A stretch of 64,000 nucleotides of DNA from Utricularia gibba. Its lineage: Eukaryota > Streptophyta > Magnoliopsida > Lamiales > Lentibulariaceae. Location of the stretch: the NCBI GenBank assembly GCA_002189035.1, contig NEEC01000008.1, forward strand, positions 3,162,001 through 3,226,000. The letters are read 5' to 3'. The notes beneath the pieces are model-generated. The model had not been told where the DNA came from, did no database searches, and was given only the letters and a program-made list of their open reading frames with translations. Position 1 is the stretch's first letter, and the number at the start of each line of letters is the position of its first letter. The position numbers were made by a program, and so were the translations under genes. Positions 14,091 to 26,081 of this stretch are shown in pieces.

Positions 14091-17000
14091 TCACTTGTGG
14101 AAGATGGAGAAATCGACTTCTTGGCAGCGCACCAAACCTGCAGCTCCGCCGTAACAGAGCCACTTCTCGCTACGTTTGTTCGGACTCCATCTCAGACTAC
14201 GCAGGAATAAGCTCGCTGGAGGGAAAACTAAGGCTTCCCTTGATTTGTCTTCTTCTTCTGCAAGTGGTTTCTCTGCAGAAGGACAATAGCAGCAATAATT
14301 ATCACTATGGATTTGCACCTATAGGGAGATGCAGCAGCAGAAAGCAAGTGTACACTACCTGAAGTACCCTTTTTCTTTCTTGTCTCTGGAAAGGGAGCAG
14401 ACCGTTTCATGCTTGGGAATCTCGCGGTGGATTTAGGACTAGAAGGAGTAGATACAACAAGGGTGGATTCCTCTTCAGACAGCGAGCCGCAAAGAAGGTG
14501 CTGTACACGATTCCGGGATGGATCTTTGATGTATCGACTTGTTGGGTGGAAGCAGTTCGTGGTTCCTTCCTCACCACAATATGCAACCGCACCTGAAAGG
14601 AAGCTAGGATAAGTAGGAAACCACAGACAAGTGCTTGGTTTTGGTTACGGGTGAGGGGTCGTGCCCGAACCTGTCAAACGTGAAGCTTGGATGCTCCATA
14701 TCGCAAACGACGAACACTCGAAACTGTGTAGCCCTTGCTTGGATGACCTGTTTTGTAAATCGAGTAGCCATAGTGCTCCATCATCCCCAGAACCAAAGAT
14801 GCATCTATACACAGCACATAGATGATGTAAACTAAAAGAGAGAAACTGTATATATCATTGATCAAGCGAACATGGTACCTTAGTTCTGGGAGCCAATCCA
14901 AACCGTATGTGATTCCATGAAGAGTATGGTCCCACAACGGACGGAATGGATCACTGGGCACATGGATTAATTAGTGTAGCACAAACATGTATAAAAATGG
15001 CATTTCCCTAATTTGAAGCATAATTTGCGTCCAGGGGCATAAAAGAAAATAAACTAGTGAATTTCCTGAATGGAATAAACTTATGCATCTATCAACACTC
15101 CTCATATGGCATTGACATACCGTATGTCCCAAAACTTGAAACCTCGAGGACCGGCTGTGGCAACAATATTTGCACTTTCAGGATCACTGCATAGTTCAAA
15201 AAACAAAAGGAGATTTTATGCACATCTTGCTCATTAATTATGGCAATGCACAAGGTGCTTGCAAGAGGGTATGTGGTTCTAGAGGGAGTGACAGATGAAA
15301 CTAAATATGATTTCATAAAAAAAAATTACAGATGAGACTAAGGTTTTCAGTTTGCATACCCTCGAACTGGTGTCCAGGCTAGTGTTCTAATAGGACCAGT
15401 GTCCGCCATAAAGGATAGCAAAGGCGTCGTTTCTGAAGTAAAGCAACACAGTTGGAAAACTCAGTTTAGATGGGACTTTCGAATATGCAGAAAGGGTTCT
15501 AATCAAAGTATAAACTAGTGAAAGCATAATAACAAGAGCGATAGAAGTGCACGAGACCTTCTGATGGATCAGTAATGCAAAACTTCCATAATGCAATCTG
15601 CAGTGTGAGAAGTAGTTAAGGCATTAACAGCAAACCCACAGTAGAGAATAAAATATGCCCGAAACTTGAGCAGAGAAAACACCTCCATTGACAAGTAAAA
15701 AAAAATAATGAGAAGAAAAATGGGAGACAAATTAAATGTTACCAAGCCATCATGACATCCAGCCAAAAGCATATCATACGGAGGCAAAGTGGACCACTCC
15801 AGTGTTAGAGGAATGCTGAAAGAATAGTGGAAGAAAATTAGGAAATACGAACAAGTAATTAGCCATCTTCATACGCATCAGAACGACTTCTTGAGAGAGC
15901 ATAAGCTTAAAATGGTGTGTTATTGCTTAATAACCTTTGCCTATTGCCACACTTCAGAACTGAACATCTGAACACAGGCTGCAGTTTGATGAATCGAGGA
16001 TCAGTACTCTCCTGATTAGCAGGATAAAAGAGTTTAAGTGCACGAGGATGCGGCACCTCCCACCTGCGAGAACAAAAATAACACTCTCTATTGAAAAACC
16101 AGAGTAGGAAAGAAAATCCCAATTGGGAACCAAAGACACAAGGTTCTTACACTTCTAGCGCACCATTTCCTAGCAAAACTGCGAGAAACCCCAATACTTT
16201 GGTAGATACAGGATTTCCTTCACTGACAGGTCGCCATTTAAGATCCCATGCAACCATTCCATCGTGTGCTAAGCACAACATCATTCTGGGTACCGCAATG
16301 TTTGAGGCAGTAGAGTCCTCCAGTGTAATGGCACTACTATGGATCTTACAAGTTGTGCCATGGGATTGTGTCATGCAATCACATATAGGGAAACAGGGTA
16401 GCGGATCCTCAAGGGGATCATTTTGTTCACAGTCAACAAGAACACACGAAGAGTTATGGGCAGCGAGATGCTTTTTCCATGGCTTTAATTTCTTCCTGCC
16501 ATCAGGAGCAGCAGACCTTGATGCACATGTTCTCTCAACATGAACAGGATCTTTGCGCATATTTACATCGTCATAATTTTGAACATGTTCACCAGCCATA
16601 CCCAGAAAACTTGATGTAGGTATGCCTGCACTGTATTCGATGCCGAGAGATTCAGTGAGTTGCCTATCAGCATTGATCGTATCAACAGTAGATGAGACTG
16701 CAGGGCATTCTATGGTGAGAATGTCAGGGGTTTTGCTATCAGCATCAATCTCATTACGAGGGCATTTCCTTGGTCTTCCCCGTGGCTTCGGTGCAGGCTT
16801 AGGACTGTCAGCATCAATCTCATTACGAGGGTATTTTCTTGGTCTTCCCCTTGGCTTTGATACTTTTATTTCGCTTGGCTGGCTTGCAGTTTTTTTCTTT
16901 GTCGACTTTTTATACGTATCTGAAGGCAAATCTTCTTTAAGACAGAGAGACAAAAAACACCATATCTGGATGGCACCTCTGCCAGTTAAAGGAGCACCAA

Positions 17001-17858
17001 GCTTGTGATATGAAGAGTTAGGAGGATGAGCAGCAATAGCAACAAACTACAAAAGAAATTTTCAAAAACAATTCTAGGTGTCATAAAAAACACCAAGAAT
17101 TGACCGCAGGCAAAAAAAAGGAAATCCGTCAAATAGGATCTTAAAAGAAAACATGACATGCAAAGATAGAATTTCAATGCTCATAAAAGCACCTCAGCAT
17201 TGACAGGACAATCCGCATCCTGATTGACCTTAGGGCACCAGTCTAATCCCCATACTGAACCACCAACATTCATCACAAAGTCTTGACTGCAATAAAAAAG
17301 CAACCTGTCATGAAAATATCGAGTGAAAGAAGAAGGATCGCATACATTATTCAAGAGTTTAATCTACCTGAATCCTTCGAATATCTTGTTTCCAGTTTGC
17401 TTCTCTTTCTGAGATATCTACAACAATATACCTTAAATTGTAACTTCAGAGCGCTCGCCCTTCTAATGAAAGATCGTACCTTGGAAACAGACGCAGAAGA
17501 AAACTGAGCCAAGGTAATCTCCCCACCTACATCCTGCTTTACTGAATCGTTCAAAAGAGAAAACTTTACAGCACGTGGTTCGTACGCAAAATCTTGCCAT
17601 TCTCTGCAAACACTACCTGGTAAACAAAAAATACAGGGAACACAAAACAAACTACACTGCAAAAAATAAACTATGTTACCTGACGTAGTCGACTGAATTA
17701 GACAGTCTTTCAATTTCTGCTTCATCAGCATCGATAATCGCAGACTCTCCGCACAGTACATCTATGCCATCGACTACTTTGAAGTGATTCTCCACAGAAT
17801 TGTCGAAGTTGGAAACAATGATTCGAGGTTGATCCTCCACATCAGCCTGGCTACTCAT
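14091..17858 (-). CDS. AT-hook and WD40-repeat protein, TFIIIC subunit GTF3C2-like
   Basis: Fourteen exons, all in phase, give 779 residues: 17680-17858, 17480-17603, 17368-17408, 17193-17286, 16151-17046, 15935-16063, 15743-15815, 15558-15597, 15360-15432, 15121-15186, 14879-14953, 14671-14804, 14359-14592, 14091-14272. The start is MSSQADVEDQPRI. Exon 4 has VWGLDWCP, a WD-like blade. Exon 5 (298 codons) has two AT-hooks, KPRGRPRK, near residues 210-217 and 233-240, then acidic and low-complexity sequence. Exons 5-14 form more WD blades (MVAWDLKWRP, LEWSTLPPYDMLLAGCHDG, TAGPRGFKFWDIR, FGSGDDGALWLLDLQ) and end with WLCYGGAAGLVRCQ. Arabidopsis At1g19485 has the same architecture. TFIIIC recruits RNA polymerase III to tRNA genes; membership in TFIIIC is an inference from the family. 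The AT-hook pair is a local tandem duplication. Confidence 0.85.
16741..16860 (-). repeat. 69-bp tandem duplication encoding the AT-hooks
   Basis: Two copies starting at 16741 and 16810 (offset 69 bases, 23 codons) are nearly identical for about 50 bases; each encodes a PRGRPRK AT-hook followed by CPRNEIDADS or YPRNEIDADS. The offset is a multiple of three, so the frame is kept. Confidence 0.85.
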
Positions 17859-20800
17859 TCAAAAAGTCCAAAATTTTAACTAGCTGTCAAATTAACGCCT
17901 CCTCGTCAGAATTCTCCGGCGAAGACGGAGGCAGGCAGCGCCACGGCGGAAGCAGAAGCAAAAAATGCCGGAGAAGAACAACGTAATGCCCAACTCCCCA
18001 ATCTCAAAACGAATGGGTCGATTTTCAGAGCCGAAACAACACGAGAAGACGCATTCGAATAAAAGCCCAGTAACAGCTTATTGAAATCCCCCCAGGCCCA
18101 ACTAATAAAAATCTATTTCGGAATAGTAGAATCGGGTCGGTTTTCGAACCGAAACCAACCGAATAATTTAATTTATTTTTAATACTTCATTCGAAAAATC
18201 AAATTAATTAAACTTATAGTTTATTTTAATATTTTCAAAATAAGAATTTTCGGAAAAAATCCATGATATTTACTGGATGATTTCCAAATTTGATCATACT
18301 GTCATATGTATGTGATAAAATTTATCATTCTTAATATTAATTTTATATTAATATTTAATATAAAATATGAAAATAATTAAATTGGATATTTATTAGAAAA
18401 GGAAAGTACAAAGTCACTTAAATAGTATTTATTGCCTGATAATTATGAATGTTTTAAATAGTTACTCGATTTTTTGTAGATGGCGCAGTAAAAAGGAGGC
18501 GGTAATTAAAGGAAAAGCGGTCAATGGGTACAGCTAATCATGTAATTCTGAAATTCCAAGCCACGTAAAATCATTACCCTCTGTAAAAAAAATAATAAAA
18601 ATAATAAATAAACAATTCACGTCAACCCGCTGTCGGCTTCCTTTGTTTAATCCAAAAAATCCTGATTAAATACTTTATATATTCCAGCATTTTTTAATAA
18701 TAAATTTGTAATAATAGCTTTTATTAAATTTAAATACGATAATATGCAGAAAAAAATTACCCTAGAGTTGATTTTCATGGGGGAGTGAGCTGAGCTGAGC
18801 GTCACGTGGTAGCAATTGCAGCCGTCACCCATCATTAGGGCTGCAGGGATTTGCAATTATTTTAAAAAAATTAATTAAAATATTTTCTCTCTGTAGCCTC
18901 CAGCGAAAAGAAGCGAAGAAGCACCAGCAGCCATGCCGACCTATGCATATAAATTTTATTTTTATTAAAAAAATATCGGTTATATAGTAAAAAAAACTGT
19001 AAGAAAATGATGCGTTGGAATGATGAAGTTCTCGTTGGAACAAAGCAGGTGGAGTGATGCGGACAAAAATGGCATGTTGGGGCATCTCATTTGCATCATT
19101 TTTATTACATACTTTGAACTACATTCTTATACTTCGGATACATTATAACGTACAGAGGGGCGAAAGAACTTGACCCAAGAAAGTATGTAATGAACCTTAG
19201 TGAATCTTAAATCATTTTAAGGACGAGGTAAATGTACATTTTATATAAATGGATCTTATCTAATTTTACATGAAGTTTTTTTTTCTCAAAATGAAAAACG
19301 TAAAATTGTAATAATTAAATGTTTATAAAGAATAATATCATAAAAAGATAATAAATCGATATATTTATAGTAACTATATTATTTGTGGAATAACTAAGAT
19401 TCCAAATTTAATTACAATGATACTAGTGTTTTAAAAATGGGTTTAACATATTTTTCATCAATTTGGATTGCATAGAATTAAATTTTGATTTGAAGCCATG
19501 AGTATCACCATAGTTTTTGTGACAATGAATGATGAAAACATTAGGAGGCATGAAACCAGACACAAAACAAAAACTCCATGGGGGGTGAAGATGATGACCA
19601 TGGGCATACCATTTAATGTACATTGCATGCAACTTCAAATCCATGATGATTAATTATTATAGTTTTTTTTTTTCTTTGTTTGTTTGAATTGGACCACGCC
19701 AGTATGATGATTATTACTATGGTTGCAGTAGGGCTAGCAGTTGTAATGGCAACTCAGATTATGATGAGATGAATGAATGAATGCTCCATGCTCATTGCCC
19801 TTTCCCATATTCCCTTTTGCCTTGGAATAATTTGATCATTTTTATTTTCTTTTTTATACGTTAAGTCAAAAAAATTAATATTCAAGATTGAGATTATGAG
19901 GGTATTGGGAGTCTAATGGTTTGAGGATTTGAGGCATAAAACTGTGATTAGTAGAGTGATTATTTGCAATTTAATATGTCATTACTGCCCGTTGGATAAT
20001 CTTAATTAATACCAGCTGGCAGAAGGAGTCCCCAATGTCCAAATCCGTCATTTCCTCTTGGCGAGCTAGGCTGCCCTGTCCTGCCCCTGCACCGGTAATC
20101 ATAGTACTAACTAACTAATCGCCGTAACAAAAAAAAAAAAGAAAAAAACATTTAAAAATTGTAACATTTTCCGTAACGGTCTGCCCACCGTATTTTATTT
20201 TAAATTATTTAGGGGAATTAGGAATATTTGAATAAATTTGGTCATTTTTTTATTAATATATATTAAAATAATTAGGAGAATGTACGGACGCCACGTAGTT
20301 CGTGAGTAAAATAAATAGATCCTCATGAAACAAAACAAAAGAGAATCGATGGTATGATGGGGCCGACTTCTCCATTGGTTCGGACCAATCCAAATCATCA
20401 TTACGAATCTTAGGCCCTAAAGGGGGGGGCCCGAGCCTACATGGCGGGATGGAGTACCGGAAATGCCCCCGGTCCATGACGCTGGAATTACGAAAAGGCC
20501 CTCCGCGCGCCAGCCCATCATTCACATGACGCTATCCCCTAAAAAGAAGGCTCCTTCATCATCATCACCTCCCAGAGTAAAAATGGAACCCCTACATTTA
20601 TTATTAAAAGCCTTCTTTCTTCCCTTCCATGCATGATTATTGCCAGTCTCCCTTTTTCTTTTTTGTTACACCTTATGAATGGATTCATTCATTCCTTCCT
20701 TCTTGTCCATCCCTCTCTCTCTCTTGAGCTCGCTCTGTGTGCATACATGTGCGTGTTTCCTCTGCTTTGCTGCACTATAAATACCCCCCCATTGGTGCAA

Positions 20801-20905
20801 TTCTCCATTACCCATTCCGCCTTCCAAGCTGCCGTCCCTGCTCTGTGTCGTGGTAAGGCTTTTGTGATTTGCTGCTTTGATTGGAATGGGGGTGTGAAGG
20901 AATGA
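17859..20905. other. Intergenic region between the GTF3C2-like gene and LITTLE ZIPPER
   Basis: About 3 kb, mostly AT-rich from 18130 to 20400, with long A/T runs and no conserved coding sequence. The 17880-18110 part is more GC-rich and contains GGCCCAAC, probably the upstream region of the minus-strand gene. The final 350 bases (20550-20905) have CT-rich tracts and a TATA box and are the LITTLE ZIPPER promoter and leader. Confidence 0.5.
20776..20783 (+). promoter_or_regulatory. TATA box of the LITTLE ZIPPER gene
   Basis: TATAAATA preceded by GCAC and followed by a C-rich stretch, about 120 bases upstream of the first ATG cluster. Spacing suits transcription starting near 20810. Confidence 0.7.
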
Positions 20906-21157
20906 ATGAATGAATGTATGGCAGGGGGAGAAGGAATGGAGAAGTTGAACTCGAAGCTGTACTTGGAGAACTGCTACATCATCCAAGAGAACGAGAGGCT
21001 GAGGAAGAAGGCCCAGATCCTGAACCAGGAGAATCAGGCGCTGCTCAATGAGCTGAAGCAGCGTCTCGCCGCCGCCGCGGCCGTCGCTGGAAACAAGATT
21101 CCTGATCTCAATCTCTCCGGCTCCTCCGCCGCGGTGGCGCCGAAGAAGGCGGCGTGA
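20906..21157 (+). CDS. ZPR: LITTLE ZIPPER (ZPR) leucine-zipper microprotein
   Basis: Single exon of up to 83 residues. The core EKLNSKLYLENCYIIQENER and LRKKAQILNQENQALLNELK is a leucine zipper nearly identical to Arabidopsis ZPR3/ZPR4. Little Zippers have no DNA-binding domain; they pair with the zipper of class III HD-ZIP factors (REVOLUTA, PHABULOSA and relatives) and block DNA binding, in a feedback loop that sets leaf polarity and meristem activity. After the zipper there is a short alanine-rich linker and the tail KIPDLNLSGSS, whose DLNLS is EAR-like (LxLxL is not complete). In-frame ATGs are at 20906, 20918 and 20936; the last begins the conserved part (MEKLNSK). The upstream ATGs lie in an AATG repeat, so the true start is uncertain. 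Confidence 0.92.
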   Translation: MNECMAGGEGMEKLNSKLYLENCYIIQENERLRKKAQILNQENQALLNELKQRLAAAAAVAGNKIPDLNLSGSSAAVAPKKAA

Positions 21158-22403
21158 GCTGCGGTGGCAGTGTCATTGCTTAGTTAGTTATCCATCTGTT
21201 ACATATGGAAGAGGTTGTTGTGTTTTGTCACTTGGAATATAAATCAGATTAATGACAAGGAAGAAATGTCGGAAATGTTAATTTCCATGTATTATAGTAA
21301 CATTTTCGAGCAAAATGAAATAATAAACAATTATTAAAAAAATAAAATTACATCAAATGGATAATTTAGAAAATAAATAGATATTTTTAATGGGAATTTC
21401 CCATTTGGGGTAGGTGGCCGGGAAATCTTACTTGGATCCGTAACGCTTGTTTGCTCCAATATCCGAATAAAACTATTTAATAAAAAGGGTAAAATTGGAA
21501 GCCATTTAAAAAATCAAATTCCTTTTTATATTAAAATACTTTAAATAAAAGATATCCTGCACATTTTGTTTTTAAAATTAGTTTTTTTTATTTATTATAA
21601 ACACATTATATTTTTTATTTTAAAAAGGTGAATTGAATTGAATATAAAATATTAAATATTTATCAAAAGTAGATAGATAATTTATAAAACAAGATGATAT
21701 AATTTAATATTATTCTTTTCCCCAAAGGAAAATAAAGTATTCTTAATGCGACATTATGATCCAAAATTCAAAGTGCATGAACAAGCAAACGAGATCTATA
21801 AATGTTTCGCGTGCATTCAGTCAATCAAAGCATGGCAAAGAGAATGTCTCACGTCTAAGTGACAAAAAAGTGAAAGTTACTGCTAAAAAGTCAAGTGTCC
21901 AAAACATTTAATATCTAAAAAAACATGTATCCAGAGATGATGTGCATGAGGGAACAAGTAGCTGAAGAAGTCAACCACCAAAAAAGGATCATGAAGAAAC
22001 TCCAACTCAATGTAATGTGGAAATGAATACATTAAAATCACTTGTTTTGTGTACATGAATGATTACACGAACCGCCTTAGCGGTTTCCCAGCTCAATCCT
22101 GGACAAAAAGCTTTGATTCATATATTTATGGAAGAAAAGCAAGTAGCTTATCGAGTCAGAGTAGCATGAATGAATAGATCTACCTCAGGTTACAGCCAAA
22201 GAAACAAGGGCCTGCTAAGGTTACACTTTTATGCATTATCCTATTCATGTTTCACCAGATTTTCGGGCCGTCAATTCAGAATCCTTGCCTGCAACTTTTT
22301 TCGCTTTAGATCTTGGAAACGAGAATAGGTAATGATAACAGTTAGTGGCATCAACTGGAAACAATGTTACCAGTGACTCCCAATGCTGTTTGTCTTCAAT
22401 ACT
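21158..22403. other. Convergent intergenic region between ZPR and FACE2
   Basis: About 1.2 kb, AT-rich from 21280 to 21740 (3' flank of ZPR), more mixed composition afterwards. No coding sequence recognised. The final 300 bases are probably the FACE2 3' UTR. Confidence 0.45.
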
Positions 22404-24617
22404 TTAGCTCCACCTGCAGTACTTATGCCAGCAGCTGCAAGAATATGTTTGATCGTTGTATAACTCTGGCCTCGACAATGGAAATAACATCCAGATAAAG
22501 CCCAGAAACCCCAATACAAATGCTGCGGTTACAATTCCTGAGAAGCAGTGAGCAATAATGTTAACTTATGCTGTGCCAACTTCTGAAATGCACCTAGAAT
22601 GGAAGTCCTGAAATGTCTAAGTACATCATGAAAGGCCAGGAAGAATTTGACTGTAATAGGCGTGGGTGACAACAAGAGTTTAGTAGATTTGCAGGCGGTG
22701 TCCACCTCATTTTAAATTGAATATTGTTTTTCTGGGGACTTATGAACCAAAATTGTTGTTCACACTCAAAATCATTAGTTTTAAAAGTTCTATCAATCCC
22801 TATGGACTAAATGTCCTCTAACACTTCGTCACACCCCTATGGATGCAGTGTACTGAGCTGTTTTGAATATTAATATTTCAACTGTGTTTCCTCTAAAGGA
22901 ACCACAGGTGAAAACAAATCATGGTTTTTTTTTTTTTTGTTGGTGCAAAATAACTTAAGCGAGTTGAAAGCCAGAGAAGACATAATTGTTTACAATAGTA
23001 ATCGCACGAATAAACCAAAGGCAAGAGATGCTTCAGAAACCATGAAGTTGAGAAGCGAAAGAATACTGATTGCAATGGGGAAGTATAAAAAACAGAATCA
23101 CCATAATATAAGAAATATTACCAGATCTACGAGACAGTACAACCGGCAAGCCCATAAAGTTGCAAAATATATGGGCTACAAGTGGCGCAGTGAGATGCCC
23201 TGTATCAGAGGACCCTTAGTGTAAGTAGCTAAATGATTCAGGTGAAGGTGTTTTATAAATGACTTCATCAGGGAGGGGTTGTTTGCCTGTACGAATAAAA
23301 AGGAATGAAGCATAGGCCCCAAAAATAACAGTGTATCCCAGCTGAAAACCTGAAGAGAAAATGAAATACTAATTTCGTACAGGTTCGCATATCACAGGAA
23401 ACATCCAAATAAAGAATAAAAACTTAAACGCTACTAGTTGAATGTGATTCCATGCAAAACACAATTCATTCACGGAATATGAAAGATCAAAATTTGGAGA
23501 AAGAAATATATACCTACACTTAGACAAGCTTTGGGTAAGCTGTGGTTCTTTTGGACATAGAACTCATATAAATGATTCAAGTGAGCTGCGACAAAAAATT
23601 AAATGTAAGTAAAGGAATTGAACCATCAAGAACACGCCAGATACTTACCTAAACTGAAAAACAAGGGGCACAAAAATACAACAGTATAGGTATCGAACCC
23701 TGCACAGAGTAGCAAAGGAATCATGCAAGCTCTGAATACCAACTCTTCTGTAAGTGGAGCCTGTTTTTAGCGAAACAAAAAGTAAATATCGTTGGAACAA
23801 CATGAACCTTTAGAGATTACACAAGTCTGCTTCAAAAAAGCATTGGAGAAAAGAAAGGCAAATTGATACAAAATAATCTTGCATATTAGGCAGCAACTGC
23901 CTAAGACAAAACTTTAACAGGATCACTCACCACAACATAGTTACGCCAAGATGAGATATTGGAAGTTAGTGAAACAATCCCTTCACCTATGCATGAAAAA
24001 AACCCAGATATACATGCATTCAACGAACTGCCCGGGCACCAAAACTCTCATTTTTAGCTTGGAGAACTGAAAGCAGCTTAGCAGCAAAGGAACCATAGTA
24101 CATGAAGGAAGTCAGGACAAGTGGAACGATCACAGCTTGAGACTGCTAATACAGAAAATTGGATTTACCAATCAGTCACCCTCAATCTGATATCCATAAA
24201 GCATACAAACAATCACAAAACGTACAAATAGGAAACCAAACATTCGACATGAGGAGAGTGCTCACACTATGATCGAATCTGATGCCATAAACTCCGAGGA
24301 AATGTAGAGCATTCCAACTTCTTATCTAAAAAAAATGACAAAAAAAAATCAAAACATATATTCAACCAATTGCTCCCTATCCACCAATAAAGAATAAATT
24401 TGCTTACGGGAAGGATGAACGCGCAGAGTATAACAGAGACGAGGGATGACACGCCGACGCATAAAAAGCGCCGAATCATAAACGACTTGAACGAATTGGG
24501 AGGCGGTAATCGAAGCACCAGTGAAGGAAAATACATGATTCCAACGTACAAAACTGCTAGAGCTGAGCAGGAACCTACCGCCGCCGCCTTTGTTATCTCG
24601 CCGCCGTTGAGTTCCAT
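22404..24617 (-). CDS. FACE2: CAAX prenyl protease 2 (RCE1/FACE2)
   Basis: Endoplasmic-reticulum membrane protease that removes the last three residues of prenylated CAAX proteins. Nine exons (24408-24617, 24266-24325, 24040-24142, 23931-23986, 23649-23760, 23514-23585, 23287-23349, 23122-23199, 22404-22537) give 295 residues. The start [10 protein letters not shown] precedes membrane segments ([59 protein letters not shown]). Catalytic residues of the Abi/CAAX family are present: EE in LTEELVFR (near 148-149), His in [11 protein letters not shown] (near 182-185), and HxxxN in AHIFCN (near 235-239). The protein ends [13 protein letters not shown], like the Cys/Trp-rich end in Arabidopsis. The intron after exon 7 has a GC donor, required to keep IRTGHL. 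Confidence 0.93.
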
Positions 24618-25231
24618 GGTCGTCGGTAACTGAAAGCCGCCTTTAACGTCAACAAAAGTCTTTCCACTTGCGTTCTCGACCCTCTCATGTGGGCCCACTA
24701 CAAAAAGCAAACCCAAATACGCCCCATCCTTCTAGCCCACTTATTCAAGGCCCAAACACTGTGGGCTTAACAATTTTATAATGTCAGTCCAAATGGGTTG
24801 ATTTGGGCCTCTTACCATTGTTGGGCCTTCGTAATGGGAGTTTGATAGCGTCGGTCAACTTTGGTCAAAATCATTGAACTAGTCAAGTTTCGTCTCTCTC
24901 ATGCAGGAAGGGTTCTTTTTGATGGTTTTCTAACACTGTTCCTGAGTTGCACTGTTGAACTACAGCTTCGGGTTGCCTGTTTTCTTACAATCGTTTTGCT
25001 TTGTGTCATCTGTCGTTAGTTTTTGTATATGGGCATGAAAACAATGGCATCTGCACAGTAACCATAAATGGTTAGGCAATCGAAAACGATAAAGCTCTTA
25101 CTTTTCTTTCAAGCTGCAGCACAGACACAGTCACACAGAGGAGCCCCATGACTGTACGGACAAGGTACAAGGGAAAAAAAAGGCACCAAGATTCCTTAAG
25201 GATTGCCCTTCTTTAGTCACACTCATAACCA
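24618..25231. other. Region between FACE2 start and PEBP stop
   Basis: About 600 bases: the FACE2 promoter (with GGGCC/GGCCC elements near 24700-24830) followed by the PEBP 3' flank. No coding sequence recognised. Confidence 0.45.
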
Positions 25232-26081
25232 CTACATGACACGTCCATTTTCCATGCTTTCTGGGAAGAAACACAGAGTTTTCGGCACCGTCCTCCTCGG
25301 AGCCGCCTCCCGGAGTCTTCTCCCGGCGGTCTCCCGCTGGCAGTTGAAGAAGACGGCCGCCACCGGGAGACCCAGGTCGTTGTCGGCGGCGAAGCGGCGC
25401 GTGCAGAACCCGTCCCTAGAAACCGGTATGCTTTTCACCGACTGCCGGGCCCTCTGCCTGAACAAAATGAATACGAACCGGTGTATCCCTATCGCCGGCT
25501 TAGGCTTCTCGTAGCCCACCATCGTCTTCCCTGCAAAACTAGTTCTAATTTTACACCTGAAAAGCGCAAATTCACACCATGTCATGTGACTCACCAAATG
25601 TAGCATTTGTTGTCCCTGGAATGTCGGTCACTAACCTGAAACGCCATTAGCATTCAGTAGGAAAGAAACAAAACAAAAAAAAAACAAACATATGAGAAGT
25701 TAGGGTTTCTTTCTCAAGCATCACACCAATGGAGTTTCTCCCTGAGATAAGGGTCACTTGGGCCAGGAACATCTGGATCTAACATGACCTAACATCACAG
25801 TACAAAGAAAAACAAACCCAAATTCAAACATGAAAAACCAAGAAGAATAAAAGATAAAAAAAAAAAAAATTCTATGTCATATGAGTTACTAAGGTGTAGA
25901 AGGTTCTCATGTCGCCGGCGTCGATCTCCACACGGGGGCGATGCCCAACTTCGGCAGGACGGAACTCCGAGCAGTTGACAACGTGCCTGTTGGAGTAGGA
26001 AATGTAGATTTTGCAAGTGGGGGTGAAGGAGTCCAGAACATCTCCCACAACCCTGCTGATCACAAGAGAGTCATAAGACAT
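25232..26081 (-). CDS. PEBP-family protein, TFL1/CEN/BFT clade, divergent
   Basis: Member of the FT/TFL1 family, which controls flowering time and meristem fate by binding FD and 14-3-3 proteins. Four exons, 25890-26081, 25727-25788, 25595-25635 and 25232-25530. The inner exons are 62 and 41 bases, exactly the ancestral FT/TFL1 sizes. The predicted protein is 197 residues, longer than the usual 170-180. The PEBP anion-binding motifs are kept: [12 protein letters not shown] and [12 protein letters not shown]. Exon 4 has Asp in SRDGF, as in TFL1-like repressors, and [17 protein letters not shown] as in CEN. The switch position (Tyr in FT, His in TFL1) is Lys 82 here (REKLHW). After RETAGRRL there are about 26 extra residues where relatives stop. 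The first exon (residues 24-60) is also unusually diverged. Floral repressor versus altered function cannot be decided. Confidence 0.88.

Noticed and set aside
14273-14318. Acceptor CTATAG near 14319 as the start of the last exon of the GTF3C2-like gene
   Set aside because: With the phase of exon 13 it runs into a stop within a few codons; the CTGCAG acceptor just before 14272 keeps the frame into KPLAEEED and WLCYGGAAG.
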